DNA from: Rugalucina vietnamica
Taxonomy: Eukaryota > Mollusca > Bivalvia > Lucinida > Lucinidae
Direction of reading: 5' to 3'
NCBI GenBank assembly: GCA_964017185.1
Contig: OZ024870.1
Span: forward strand, 56,918,312 to 56,982,311
DNA length: 64,000 bases
How positions within the stretch are numbered: position 1 is the first letter of the stretch; each line of letters starts with the position of its first letter. Of the stretch, positions 44,282 to 56,015 are shown in pieces. Both the position numbers and the translations under genes were made by a program. The notes under the pieces are model-generated. The model was not told where the DNA came from. It worked only from the letters and a program-made list of their open reading frames with translations, and did not search any database.

Positions 44282-45934
44282 ATGACTTTAACGAAAACCG
44301 AGATCGACATCGACACAAGAAGGCTTCAGGACGAGACAAGGTTGGCGAAAAGCAAGGTAAAGGCATTGACGAATTTCGCGCTATCTAGAAACAGGCTTCT
44401 ACAGTTATTAGATGATCAAGCCTTGCCAGGACGAATCGACGTTAAAAGTGCTTGCCAGAACTTGGAATGTTGTTTGGAGACGTCGATGGAAGTACTAGAT
44501 AGAGTGTCTGAATTTTGTATAGAGAACAAACAAATAGACGAAGCCATTGAAGTCGTTAGAAAAATGGACGCTCTTTTGGCAGACTATATTTCAGCATATG
44601 ACGCAGCTCAACGTTACTCAAAGTCACATGATACAGGTCATAACGATTTGAATGGCATCGCTGAAGTGGCAGATGTACGGGCGAGTGAACAGCAATGCCA
44701 AGAATCTTCAGTGGATGGAATATCACGAAGTAAACCAGAGGCGAGAGGCGCGTCAGCTATTGAACAGGATCTGTGGAAGCAGTTAAAGAGGATTGAAATA
44801 CCTGTGTTCACTGGCGATAAGAGAAAGTATGAAAGCTGGAAAGCAGCATTTCTTGCGTGCGTGGACCGTGCACCAGCCACGGGTGAATTTAAGATGTTGC
44901 AGCTAAAGCAATGTTTAACAGGTGAAGCACTAAGCGCTATAGAGCATCTTGGACATTCAGCGGCGGCCTATGATGCTGCAAAGGAGCGGCTTGAAAGAAA
45001 ATTCGGAGGTAAGCGCCGTCAGATTTCAATTTACTACGAAGACATAGACCATTTCAAGCAAGTACGACCGAACCATAGTAAAGATTTGGAACAATATGCC
45101 GACTTAATAGAACTCCTTGTTATACAGCTTAGAGAAGCAGGTCAGCACGGCGAAATTGTCAATGGCAGTTTGTATTGTAAATTACAACAAAAATTACCGG
45201 AATGTATGTTGGCTAGGTATCATAGATGGATTTTCGAAAGCGGGACAGAAGAATCGGTCGCTGCCTTAAAATCTTGGGTATTCAAAGAATCGGAATTCCT
45301 AACCATGGCGTCAGAGACAACACACGGTCTGAGAGGCAATATTGAAAATATCAATGTCACAGAACCGACTCAGGAACCAACATGGAACGGTCAGAGAACG
45401 TTTTTCGGCGAAATAGTCAGCATTGACAGCAAGGAAAACATTTCCTGTGATGTATGTGGAGATAACAATACCATTTTAAATTGCTCGAAATTCGAGAGAA
45501 TGAGTGTTCCAGTGCGATGGGAAACAGCAAAGCGTTTGAATCTTTGCTATCGTTGTTTAGACAAAGGACATATTGGGAAATCGTGCGAGAGAAGTCGAGC
45601 CTGTAGACTGGGTGGCTGCCGAAAACTGCACAATAAGCTTGTGCACACAAATTACAAGCGTCAGACAAAAGAAGAACCGATCGCGAGGCGGCAAAGTCAA
45701 GATAGAATGTTTAACTCAAATAATAATACATATAGTAGCAAACCGGATGTAGGATCTCGTGACGCAGAAAGCCAATCTACCAATCGAAAATCTTCTGTCA
45801 TGGAGGGGAAGCTTGAAGGACATCGATCAGATAAAGCAGAACGCGGTGGTCGCACATGTAGAATGGAACACCATGCAGTGGATCGGATTGGTACTGAAAT
45901 ATCACTAATTCCTATGGAGGGGAACCATACATGA
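44282..45934 (+). CDS. gag: Intact Gag of a BEL/Pao-like element
   Basis: 550 residues, uninterrupted. An N-terminal helical region (1-110) is followed by a disordered linker. A capsid-like DUF1759-type domain (about 165-340) begins WKQLKRIEIPVFTGD, with KYESWKAAF and a cluster of conserved hydrophobic positions. Zinc-binding motifs follow: Cys389-x2-Cys392 with Cys401, then CYRCLDKGHIGKSC (422-435) and CRLGGCRKLHNKLVH (441-455). This domain order is that of Pao/BEL Gag. The C terminus is basic and Ser-rich and stops without a protease. Expected role: assembly of virus-like particles that package the element RNA. The ATG lies 46 bases after the primer site. Confidence 0.9.
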   Translation: MTLTKTEIDIDTRRLQDETRLAKSKVKALTNFALSRNRLLQLLDDQALPGRIDVKSACQNLECCLETSMEVLDRVSEFCIENKQIDEAIEVVRKMDALLADYISAYDAAQRYSKSHDTGHNDLNGIAEVADVRASEQQCQESSVDGISRSKPEARGASAIEQDLWKQLKRIEIPVFTGDKRKYESWKAAFLACVDRAPATGEFKMLQLKQCLTGEALSAIEHLGHSAAAYDAAKERLERKFGGKRRQISIYYEDIDHFKQVRPNHSKDLEQYADLIELLVIQLREAGQHGEIVNGSLYCKLQQKLPECMLARYHRWIFESGTEESVAALKSWVFKESEFLTMASETTHGLRGNIENINVTEPTQEPTWNGQRTFFGEIVSIDSKENISCDVCGDNNTILNCSKFERMSVPVRWETAKRLNLCYRCLDKGHIGKSCERSRACRLGGCRKLHNKLVHTNYKRQTKEEPIARRQSQDRMFNSNNNTYSSKPDVGSRDAESQSTNRKSSVMEGKLEGHRSDKAERGGRTCRMEHHAVDRIGTEISLIPMEGNHT

Positions 45935-46252
45935 TGATAATTTATTAACTTCGTTCATACATGTATGTGATGGACTAATGGACTATAATGTAGGAGCTTA
46001 ATTTTAATTATTTGCTAATGCTATACTTCTAATGGATTTAGGTTGTTGGTTTTCATGTTTTAAGAGAAATAGGTTGTTGGTTTTCATGTTGTAAGAGAAA
46101 CCTTTTTACAAGTTCAAAAATAGCGAACGATTAGGCTTTTTATTTCAGTTAGTTTCAGTTAACAAGTTGGCAATATTTGGACAACATGAATGTTCTAAAG
46201 GATATGATTGTCATGGACATTTGCATGAATGTTTTATCAAAATTGTAATTTT

Positions 46253-46265
46253 GAGGAGGGGAAAA
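46253..46265 (+). promoter_or_regulatory. Polypurine tract
   Basis: GAGGAGGGGAAAA directly abuts the 3' LTR, as needed for plus-strand priming. Confidence 0.9.
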
Positions 46266-46492
46266 TGGACTGAAGGATTTCGCATGTTTTATAGCATTGT
46301 CAAGTTAGATCGCAACGCCACTGACGTACCGCCTTAGTAACGTTACGTTAGTCGAGTTGCCAATGGTGAATGAGACGTTATAATCGTAAAATACCAGTAC
46401 TGCTTGAATAATTGAAATGAATTAAAATTTCGGAACTCATAATTGGAGTTTGTTTATTTGGTTGAATTCCATAATCGGGAATCATCGGACCA
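46266..46492 (+). repeat. 3' LTR of the Gag-only element
   Basis: 227 bases, same as 43993-44219, followed by GAGGT. Confidence 0.93.
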
Positions 46493-46610
46493 GAGGTGAT
46501 AATAAATACATTCCGTTCTCAGTTCAATTAAGTACCTATTTTCACGGGGTAGGGTGGCAATGTCCAAGTTTCCGTCCGCTCTTAGATAATTTAGACGTAA
46601 CTGGTTAAAA

Positions 46611-46768
46611 CTCTTGAAATAGCAGCAATCACAAATGTCTGGCTTTCGCTGCCAGTTTTGTAAAGGGTCACTGATGAAGGTTCATTACCCGAAATTGTAA
46701 AATATGGCCCACCTCTCTTTGAATGTTTTTACTGCTTCCAAAGGATCTAACAATTATATTTTATTTAA
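46611..46768. repeat. Repeat R378, partial copy
   Basis: Matches the second half of the units at 6581 and 6959 ('gtcactgatgaaggttcatt', 'cttccaaaggatctaac'). It meets the minus-strand BTB frame in mid-domain. Confidence 0.8.
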
Positions 46769-48540
46769 TATATATCGGAAGTGGCCACCATCTCGGTCAA
46801 TAAAATAATGGTCATTATCGTCATTAATCATGTTGTGAAATATTGAGTTTGGTACACTTAGCAAAGTCTGGCGTGTGGTGGCAAAATGGCGACCACCAAC
46901 ATCAAGAGTAATGCGATCAGATGCAAGCTCTGCTGCTCTCCCTAATCTGGGCCTGCACATCGCCTGTTGAAACATGGGATTCCAGATCTTCATCTATTTC
47001 CTCTCTTTGATTTTCTTCTTCCTGTCTTGCTTCTTCCCTTCTCTGTTCCTCTCTTTGTTTTCTTTTCCGTTCCTTATTTTGTCTCTTTCTCTCTCTCCTT
47101 TCATTTCTTCTTCTTCCCTTTCCTGCCTAATTTCATCTTCTCTCTCCTGCTTCTCTCCTGCTTGTTTTGACTCTTTTTCTTTCCTCTCTTCTGCAAGTTT
47201 CTTGGCCTCATCTTTTAGCTGCATTTCCTCTTCCAGTCTTCTGTCCTCTTTTCTCTGCCTTGCTTCTTCTAGTCTTCTCTCCTCTTCCTTTTTCTGTCTG
47301 GATTCTTCCTGTCTTTTCTCCTCTTTTCTCTGCCTTTCTTCTTGGACTAGCCTGATCTTCTCCTCTTTTTGTCTGATTTCTTCTTCCAGCTTTCTTTCCT
47401 CTTCTTTTCTCTGCCTTGCTTCTTCCTGTCGTCTCGCCTCTTCTTTTCTCTGTTTTTCCTCTTCCAATCTTCTCTATTCTTTTTCTTTTCTTCTTCCAGC
47501 TTTCTTTCCTCTTCTTTTCTCTGCCTTGCTTCTTCCTGTCGTCTCGCCTCTTCTTTTCTCTGTTTTTCCTCTTCCAATCTTCTCTATTCTTTTTCTTTTC
47601 TTCGTTTCTCCTCTTTCAATCGTCTCTCCTCTTCTTCCTTTCTCTGTCGCTCCTCTTTCAATCGTCTTTCCTCTTCTTCCTTTCTCTTTTTCTCCTCTTT
47701 CAATTGTCTTTCCTCTTCTTCCTTTCTCTGTAGCTCCTCTTTCAATCGCCTTTCCTCTTCCTTTCTTTGTTCCTCCTCCTCTAGCTGCAGGGGAGTGAAG
47801 GCCTCCACAATGGGTAGGTTTGATATTTCAGCAATGGCCTGCCTGTCACTCCCTGTGCTATGGCTCCTTGTCATTTGGTCCAAGATAATTTGTAAGGTGT
47901 CTGTCGATTGCTGTGTCTCTGTTACAGCTGTGGAGCACTGGGTAGCCGCAACCATCCGTGCTTTTGCTGTTCCAAGGACAAGACATAGGTTGGGTCCGTT
48001 CTGGGAATTTTCACCGGAGGCGAGAATAGGGTCCCTCTTCGACTTCTATCTGGGGATCCTCTCCTAGAGTGCTGGGGCAATTTGTTATGGACCGACTTCT
48101 TTTCTCCACTCTTCGGTGAGATGCTGGAGGTGTTTTCCTTGCTCTTGCCAGGTTGGTTCTCTTTGTAGCTTTCTCTCTTTGCTTGTTTTGGGAGGACCAC
48201 TTTGGCTACAGACTTCACCCTCTTGTCTGGTGTTGGGTCTCCGGAGCGGGGCTTCCGACCTTTCACATAATCCCAAGCCATGGGCATCACATCATTAACA
48301 AAACGATTTAGTCTCTCCTGTGCTTTTGCCCCCTTGTGCCCTGACTCCATATGCATAGGAATGAAGTCGTGTACCCTGGCATTGCATCCGTGGCGATTGG
48401 TGTTCCGGCCGAGCGTACACTGGTACTGGATGCCCGTATGGTATTCTGACAGATGCGCCGTAACGGCCACTCGTGTTGGAAAAAGTTGTCACCGCATTGG
48501 AAACATCTGTAATGGTGTCCCTGCAAATACACCATGACAA
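46754..48540 (-). pseudogene. Decayed gene: zinc-finger, coiled-coil and KCTD-type BTB segments
   Basis: From 48540 downwards: HHYRCFQCGDNFFQHEW, then after a one-base shift AHLSEYHTGIQYQC, GCNARVHDFIPMHMESGH (two zinc-finger-like patterns), a Ser/Lys-rich linker, after another shift a segment starting MVAATQCSTAVTETQ, a long Glu/Lys/Arg coiled coil (about 47790-47000) containing a ~112-bp tandem duplication with a stop in it, and finally ITLDVGGRHFATTRQTLLS...YFIDRDGGHFRYILN. The last is the T1/BTB domain of KCTD proteins, which tetramerise or pentamerise and often serve as cullin-3 adaptors. The domain is cut after its first half by repeat R378. At least three frameshifts separate the parts. 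Some could be introns, but no clean splice pairs were found. Confidence 0.6.
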
Positions 48541-49640
48541 CAGTGTTACTTCATATACATATAAACCTATACCAATTGTATTTAATAGGGCATTGATAGC
48601 GGCTTTTGAAACCTAACCTCCGGATTTTATGTTTGACAGGTGCGTCCATGGCAGACGAGATCTAGGCTATTGTTGTCAGCAGTCATGGAGGCAAGATGTT
48701 GGATCCAGGAACCAGACAGTCACCAAATGAGTAGTTCTAAGGTCAAGGTGAGTGATGAGGTTTCAGAGGCCACCAACAGGTCGCATCAGGCGAGCATAGT
48801 TGTTAACAAATCAGTAAATTCTGCATCTAAGCACCGATTAAATTGCAGTTTTATATGTTAAGTTAAATCTTTGAATGTAACCGTTCTTGTTTCTTCCACA
48901 AGCCTCCTTGGCTTACTGTTAGATCCTCTCAATCAGACAAATACAGACAGCTCATGTAGCAAATAGTCATTAAAGAAGCATCATAACATTGATACAATAG
49001 CGGAACAACATATTAGCTGAGTCGCCAAGAAGTCAATGCATCTTTTCCTCAACTTCTCTCTCTTGCATCTCTCCTGCTTGTTTTGACTCAAAGGAATTCA
49101 TATAGTTACATAGTTCATATTAAACTTTATTAAAGTCGTCTTCCAATAATTGAGACTTTCGTTTCAGGATGCATTCAAGAGTAATGCCCATATTTAAATG
49201 GTGCGGCTCTGATCAGCCCATCACAGCCTGTGCAGAGACATGGCCATTACAACAGTAAAGTATAACCTCACAGTTTTCATCCCACAGTGAATCTCTTCAT
49301 ATAATAAAAATTTCAGTCATGTCGTAAACTTTAGCAAACAAGCAACTGTAAAATTTTTTCCCTCAAAAGCGTCGCTTACCTTCGACATTCTGTCAGGTAA
49401 ATAACACATCAAACGTCTTTTTCAAATAACTGTTGAACAATAACAGCAACAAGACATAACAAACAATATGACAAAGTCATAAAATGGAATATGTGAAGAT
49501 TGGCACCATATTCTGATAGATTAGTGTACAAGCTTACGTATTTTATTCCCTCTGGAGTAATTACTTCATAGTTCTTAGAAGATTAAAGCAAAGCTTTATA
49601 TTCATTTTTCCGTCAAATTTTTCTGACGAGCGTTTTTCTT
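48541..49640. other. No gene seen
   Basis: AT-rich, without a recognised exon. A short segment near 49065-49090 repeats part of the coiled-coil sequence ('ctctcctgcttgttttgact'). Confidence 0.4.
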
Positions 49641-49662
49641 AACAATTGTTAAGTTATCTCCC

Positions 49663-52600
49663 TTAGACAGTGTTTTGCTCATCAGGGGCAAACCATGTTG
49701 TTTTGTCTTCGCATTCGTAAGGACGAATAAAATCATGATGCGCAATATCCGGTTTAGCTCTAGGGCTAGACTTAACGCGATAACGCACATTGTTCAACCG
49801 TTCTGTCACAACCAGGGGACCTTTCCAATCCCCTTGAAATTTAGGACTGAATCCTACTCTTCGTCTAGGTTTAAAGTACCAAACTGGGTCCCCGATTTGA
49901 TACTCTACGATCTTGGTTTTCAAGTCATACCTGCGTTTCATACTATCGCTCGCGATATTCAAATGTCTTCTCGCAAATTTGTGTACATCAAGTAGCTTCT
50001 CCTCAAGCTGATAAGCGTAATCTGTTGCACTGATTCTGTCATCTTTTACAGGTCGGCCTACTGCGAGATCGATTGGAAGAGTTAACTCTCTACCGAACAT
50101 CATCATGGCGGGAGACACACCGATTGTCTCATGGATAGAAGACCTGCACGCGAGCATCAATAAAGGTAACTGTTCGTCCCAGTCATCCTGCTTATCGGAT
50201 ACATATGAGGCGATCATGTTCTGAATGGTCCGATTCGCGCGTTCGACCCTTTGTGGTCGTCTAGCCGTTGTCCTAGTCTTTTGAATGCCCAGTAGGTTGC
50301 CTACCTCCTGGAAGACTTTCGATTGAAAGTTACTACCTCTATCTGAGTGTAGCTGTAACGGAACTCCAAAGATGGAGATGAAATGATGGACTAGCATCTC
50401 GGCAACATGGGTAGCCTCTGTAAATTTCAATACGTAAGCATCATCCCAGCGAGTGAAATAATCCGAGACCACTAATATATATTTATTTCACTTTTTGGTT
50501 ATATTACATGATATGGACCTTAAATGTCAATTGCTATCTTTCCATCGGATAGCCAACATTATATTGCCTCATGGGGGCTTTCGCTCGTCTTAGGGGAAGT
50601 TTTTTTGACCCACATGTGGGACAGATTCGGCACCAATACGAAACATCGCGATGCATGTTGCACCAATAGAACCGCTGTTTGAGTTTTTCATAGGTTTTCT
50701 TACGACCAAGATGTCCCCCCGCAATGTATGCATGAAGCTGCTTAAAACACTCTTTTCTCAGTGTCATTGGTATAATGTACATGTAATCATTCCCCGAGCC
50801 ATCGGCTCGAATGTACTTCTTGCAAAGAATCTCGTCTTGGATTTCTAAAGAATCCCATTGATACCAATAAGTTTTTAGTTCTTTACAGTATGGTGATACA
50901 GTAGCCCAATCAGGCTTGATACCTTTTTTCTTCCACTGCAAAAGAAGTGATAATGTCTGATCTTTACCTTGCTCTAATCGAATTTTCTCCGTAGAGAGTT
51001 CTGGACATGTATCATTTTGGCCTGTTGTCGCATTTACATGCGCAATTCTTGGACAACCCGGTTGTTTATAATCATTATTCTCTGATTGTTTATTGCAGCT
51101 ACAGTTAGCCTCGCAATTACCATGGCCACAGATATTAGATTGAAGGGAGCTTGAGGAGTCTATGTTTAAAACTTCACTTGCACAGGGTAGGTAACTCTTA
51201 CCAGGACATGGCCATTTGTCCCCATGAGTAGGGACCCTTGTTGAAATCATGCCAGCATGATCAACATTCAGACAGTCTTGAACCATTTCAGTTGAGGGTT
51301 CAGGAAAAATTCTATGTTTATCTGAATAGTCCCTGACACCTCCACATCGCTCTGTTTCAAACAAATTCTCAAGCAAAAGCTCTTCTTCAAACAGATTTAA
51401 CCAATCTATATCATCTGCTCTCTGGCAGGAACAAAAAGGGGGACGACTACAAATATTGCTAATTTTGTGAGTTTTCTCATCCACCACATCGGTACATGCG
51501 TACGCAATGGGTGAGGGACCACGAGCTGTGAAATCCCGTAGTGACATCTCATCAGAGTGCACCGATGCAACTCGTTGTTCTAAACAAGTGGTAGGGCCGG
51601 CTTGTCTACCACTACTGTCGTCCGCACATAGGGGCCCTGAAAATACGACAGGATCACTGTCCTGTAAACTAGCACTTCTCTGGTGCTGTACACTATTCTG
51701 GGGTGTTGTGGCACTACGAACATGTTCACTGTTCGTATATTTCTTACCTGACTCACCAATAGGGTGAGTATGATTTTCAGCCAAAAGATCATCTCCATAT
51801 CTGCTCTCATAACGTGAGCAGTACTGACGGTTGTGCTCGTAGCAAGGTCGTCTGGACATAGAGTCAGCATTGGAATTTAGCCTTCCACATCTAAATTCGA
51901 GCTTAAAAGTGTAAGCTGACAGTGTTTTGAGAAACATGGCCAATTGGCCTTCACCATTTTTGAAATTCAAAAGCCACCGTAATGAGCTATGATCACTGCG
52001 TATTATAAATTGTTGACCATACAATATTTGATAAAAGTGTTTCACAGATGCAACCACTGCCAGACGTTCCTTTCTGGTGGTGCAATATTTGTCTGCTTTT
52101 GATAGACACCTACTGAAATAACATATGACTACTTCTTTTCCATCTTGCAGCTGATGCAGTACACTTCCGATACCTACATTTGAAGCATCGCAGTCAATCA
52201 CAAAGTGTCCGCCCTCAGTGCTCGGGTAGCCAAGGACTGGCGCTGTTGTCAGCACTTTCTTGATGGTGTCAAATGCAGACTGGCACTCTGGAGTCCAGTC
52301 GAATGGGTGATTTTTCTCTGTTAGTTTGTGTAAGGGTTTACAAATTGTTGCAAAGGACTCGCAAAATTTGCGATAGTAACTTGCCAAACCAAGTAATGAC
52401 CGAAGCTCCTTGACATTCCTTGGTTGCGGCCAGTCACGAATGCTTTTTACCTTCTCGGGATCAGTAGAGATCCCCTCTTCTGAAACACGGTGTCCAAGGA
52501 AGGACGCTTGCTTGGCAAAAAGTTTACACTTGATTGGGTGTAATTTGAGGTTAGCTCCCTTGAGCCGTTCAAGAATTTCTTAAAGATTTTCTAAATGAGC

Positions 52601-53950
52601 TTCAAACGTCTTAGAATAGACAATTATATAATCTAGATAGATCAGCAAGGTCACATAAGCTAGACGGACCATGATTCTTTCTAAAGCTCTCTCAAAAGTA
52701 CTAGGCGAATTTATGAGGCCAAACGGAAGGACGCCGAATTGCCACAAACCGCTGCCTGGACTAGCAAGTGCCGTAAGAGGCCTGTCTGACGGATGAATTT
52801 CGATTTGGTGATAGCCACTTCGTAAATTGAGGGTACTAAACCACTTAGCACCACCGAGAGCGGACAGCGTGTCATCCGTTCTCGGCAAAGGGTGACTATC
52901 AGGTACTTGTAACAGCATTAAGACGCCTATAATCAATGCAAAATCTTGTTGAAACTTCGCGTTTTGGAACCAAGACTGCTGGTGAGCACCAGGCTGAGTA
53001 ATAAGGCTCTACAACTGTATTAACTTTTTCTCGGCCATCAGTTTGATTTCTTGTTCACCAATCTCGTGTTTCGCAAGCGGTATTCTATAGGGTCTTTGTT
53101 TAATCGGCTGGCTACCAGGTTTCAGTTTTATTGTTTAATGCTACAAGAATCGAGGTCATGTGAAGAACGCGAAAATTGATCAATGTATTCGTATAATAAT
53201 GACCGCACACTTTGCTTTTGTGATTCATCCAGATTTGTTGAACTTTCTTGAATGAGCTGTTCAATATGAGAATATGAATCTTTTTGAGACACATTTTCTA
53301 GACAAGGGGAGGTAACTGGCACAGATTCTGCAGTTTCAAGGGAGCTAACTCTTTCACGGGTGATTGACTCAAGAGAGCTATCAGGTATGGAGGCTTTCTG
53401 AGATGTCTCCTGGTCAAGGGAAGTAACTGTTGTAGCCTTCCCTTGATCAGGGGGCTTAACTGTCTCAGAAGGTTGCTCTTCAAGGGAGCCAAGGGTCTCC
53501 ACATTTCTTCATCAACTGGCTCATATATGGCGGCTACCGTACTTTTACGAAGTAAACATGGCTGGTCTAGAACATTCATTATACGTAAAGGTACGGTTCA
53601 CATTTTTGGGCTCACCAAAGCTTTCGCAACAAGCAGTCCGTAGCGTGAAGCAAAAGCTTCAGATACTTCTAAAATACCAACACTATCCTTATCAAAACTG
53701 TTGAGGGGGCGGCTTGATACGATCATTTCGCTGTCTGGTGGTACTCGTACATTTTCCATCAGGGCAATACGACAGCAGTTAGGATTTACATCTTTGGTAC
53801 TGCGATAGCAAGTTATCTTTTCACCATTTAGGATCAAATGAGCTTTACTTAATAGTACATCACACCGGTTTGCACTTAAGAAATCTACACCAAAATTCAA
53901 TCATTTTTAATATCGGCAAACAGAATTTTATGAGATAACTTTTGATTTCC
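49663..53950 (-). pseudogene. pol: Gypsy pol relic: protease end, RT, RNase H, integrase
   Basis: Read from 53950 downwards. The end of the protease (about 53950-53830, GVDFLSANRCDVLL) is followed by a Ser/Glu-rich linker with a frameshift, reverse transcriptase (about 53100-52440, with LPFGLINSPSTFERA), RNase H (about 52220-51830, HFVIDCDASNVGIG and RSDHSSLRWLLN), a long acidic Cys-rich linker (51800-50900), and integrase with an HHCC zinc finger (about 50760-50600), catalytic core (LHSDRGSNFQS present) and C-terminal domain ending at 49663. The RT catalytic box reads YLDY instead of YxDD (52628-52639), so the second catalytic Asp is lost. Several stops occur between RT and RNase H and across the start of the integrase core. 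It is inactive. Confidence 0.92.
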
Positions 53951-54344
53951 AATTAGTTGGGGAACCGAAATCGCGTATCTTGCAAAATGACAAAAAAATT
54001 GCACCCGACTTTGATACGTTTGATTTTTTATATACAGATAGCCTGAACAGTACTAGATATGGAACCACTGTATAGAAATACGCTGCGAATTGCATTTCGA
54101 TATAGAACAGTGCATTTTGTATGGAACACCGTTGATGTGTCCAAAATAATTATAATATTTCATGCACAATCGCTATGTGAGAACTCGAATAATAGTGTAC
54201 GCTAATTTTGAACCTAATACAATGCTCGAATCATCTAAGAACTATGTAAATGCTAAAATGTATTTAGAAGTATGGGCAGCCATTTGTCATCCATACTTTA
54301 GTGAGCTGTTATGTTAAGAGATTTTCCGACGTTTTAAAATTTTT

Positions 54345-55490
54345 TTAGCTCAAACAAGTTTACAGATCAGACAGATACCCGGCGTTCGATCGCCCGCATG
54401 TCGTCGTCCACTATTTTTATCTCACCTGAGCCTACGACTCATGGGGAGCTCATAGGATGGTACTCGAGCCGGCGTGCGTCTGTCCACATTTTCTACAATC
54501 AAAGCAAAATTTTATATGAATCATCTGTAGCAAGGGGAAACCAATGTCTATATAAATAATCCAGGTCACGTGACCAAGATGGCCACCATGCCTGTAGTAA
54601 AAACGCTTCAAAAGTCTTCGTCTCCGGAACCGATGGAACGATTTCAACGAAACTTGGCATGAAGCATTGATGACTTTAATACTACAACGTTAATATAAAT
54701 CACGACCATGTGATGACCTTCACATACTTTAAGACAAGGCCAACATAGGTCGCCTATGCATTGGAATGAGGAAAACTGTATAAATATCATTTCAAGGGAA
54801 AATTTTGCAGGAAATGGGCAGTAGGACTGAATATCAATGGTTCTGAAAAAATGGAACCAGAGCTCATCTGCCCCCAACCCGGGGCAATATACATGACAGT
54901 ATATTACCATAATATTCAAACATCAGCTCCTTTGAAACCACTTGGCCAACAATGCCAAATTTTATATGAAATATCTATGGGAGGGGGGAATCAGTGTGTA
55001 TATAAATCCCAAGTTACATGACCAGGATGGCCGCCATGCCCAAATATTATAATAACCCTTTTTCTCAAAAGTGGTGAACCAATTTCAAGGAAACATAGCA
55101 TGAAGCATTGATGACATAAGTACTACAATTTATATAAAATCATGACCCTGTGATGACCTTGACCTATTTTACGGCAAGGGCAACATGGGTCGCCTATGCA
55201 TTGTAATGGGGAAAAACTGTTTAAATGTCATTTAGAAGGAAAATCTTGCAGGAAATGGGCAGTAGGACTGAATATTAATCATTTTGAAAAAAATGGACGC
55301 CAGGGGCTCATCTGTCCCCACCCCCGGCCAATATACATGTATATTATCATAATATTCAAATCCCTTCTCCTCTGGAACCGCTTGACCAATCAAAGCCAAA
55401 TTTTATATGGATCATCTATAAGAAAGTGGAAGCTATATTGTGTATAACAATCAAGGTCATATGACCAAGATGGCCATCATGCCCATATAT
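54345..55490. repeat. Family T repeat, two to three units, ends eroded
   Basis: A weak head at 54345 and a better one at 54420 (ATCTCACCTGAGCC) are followed by units with 'gtgaccaagatggcc', 'atgaccttgacctattttac' and 'aatatacatgtatatta'. It stops without the right terminus. Confidence 0.8.
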
Positions 55491-55492
55491 AA

Positions 55493-55514
55493 TGTATTGG
55501 CAAGTTTTCGTAAA
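55493..55514. mobile_element. MITE family A, right-end fragment
   Basis: 'tattggcaagttttcgtaaa' matches the family right end. Nothing of the body remains. Confidence 0.5.
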
Positions 55515-55982
55515 GGAAAAATAAGTGGACTCCGTGAAGAGTTTATTGATTCCATCCTGGTGTAAAAGAAACACATTGTGTGCATTTCAATGCGCTCAAA
55601 AATAGCGGAAACAAGTTTTAAAATTCGTTTCGTAGTGTTAAATATTACAAAGTTTTATCGACTGCAATCCCGTCATTTGAGGTTCGATAGAACCCATCTA
55701 TGGCCCATCTCACCCTCTCTTAAATACGTTCACTGCTGTTAAGGGATATCAGTTTTATTTCTATTTATTATACATATACTTGCAGACCTTAAAAACGCAA
55801 CACTTGCATTATCGATTCTTCCTCTCAGAATACAGAAATTTTCCGGAAATTATTAATTGAACTGAAAAGTACAATCAGTCTGCTGAACTGCAATACGAAA
55901 AAACGAAATACCAATGGCCGTGATAGTAATGTCATACAGTATGATTTCAAGCGGTGCCCAAAACAACAACAACAACAATAAT

Positions 55983-56015
<33 letters not shown>

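Larger units (their letters stand above)
43993..46492 (+). mobile_element. Complete Gag-only LTR retrotransposon (BEL/Pao-like, non-autonomous)
   Basis: The layout is TSD - LTR - primer site - gag - polypurine tract - LTR - TSD, 2,500 bp in all. The target duplication GAGGT is at 43988-43992 and 46493-46497. The two 227-bp LTRs show no difference on reading, so the insertion is very recent. The only gene is an intact Gag. Protease, reverse transcriptase, RNase H and integrase are absent, with just 318 bases between the gag stop and the polypurine tract. It must depend on enzymes from a relative. A 5-bp duplication and the gag type fit BEL/Pao. Confidence 0.92.
43816..46596 (+). pseudogene. 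Exon-like reading frame interrupted by the BEL/Pao-like element
   Basis: From an acceptor-like TACAG at 43815 the frame is open through IDFSLDLVHSFPAQ, HETVISLLVD and GTVLIVWKRVPLAQGG to the target site. If the 2.5-kb element and one GAGGT copy are ignored, it continues in frame at 46498 (DNNKYIPFSVQLST, FHGVGWQCPSF) up to GTAACT at 46597, a plausible donor. The exon would be 276 bases, phase 0. Codon use looks like real protein. The product is not recognised. Inserted as it stands, the frame runs into the LTR and stops at 44064, so the allele here is disrupted unless the element is spliced out. Confidence 0.4.

Noticed and set aside
46974..47798. Long plus-strand Ser/Phe/Leu-rich frame (274 codons)
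   Set aside because: It is the antisense of the Glu/Lys-rich coiled coil on the minus strand; its composition comes from the CTTCCT repeats.
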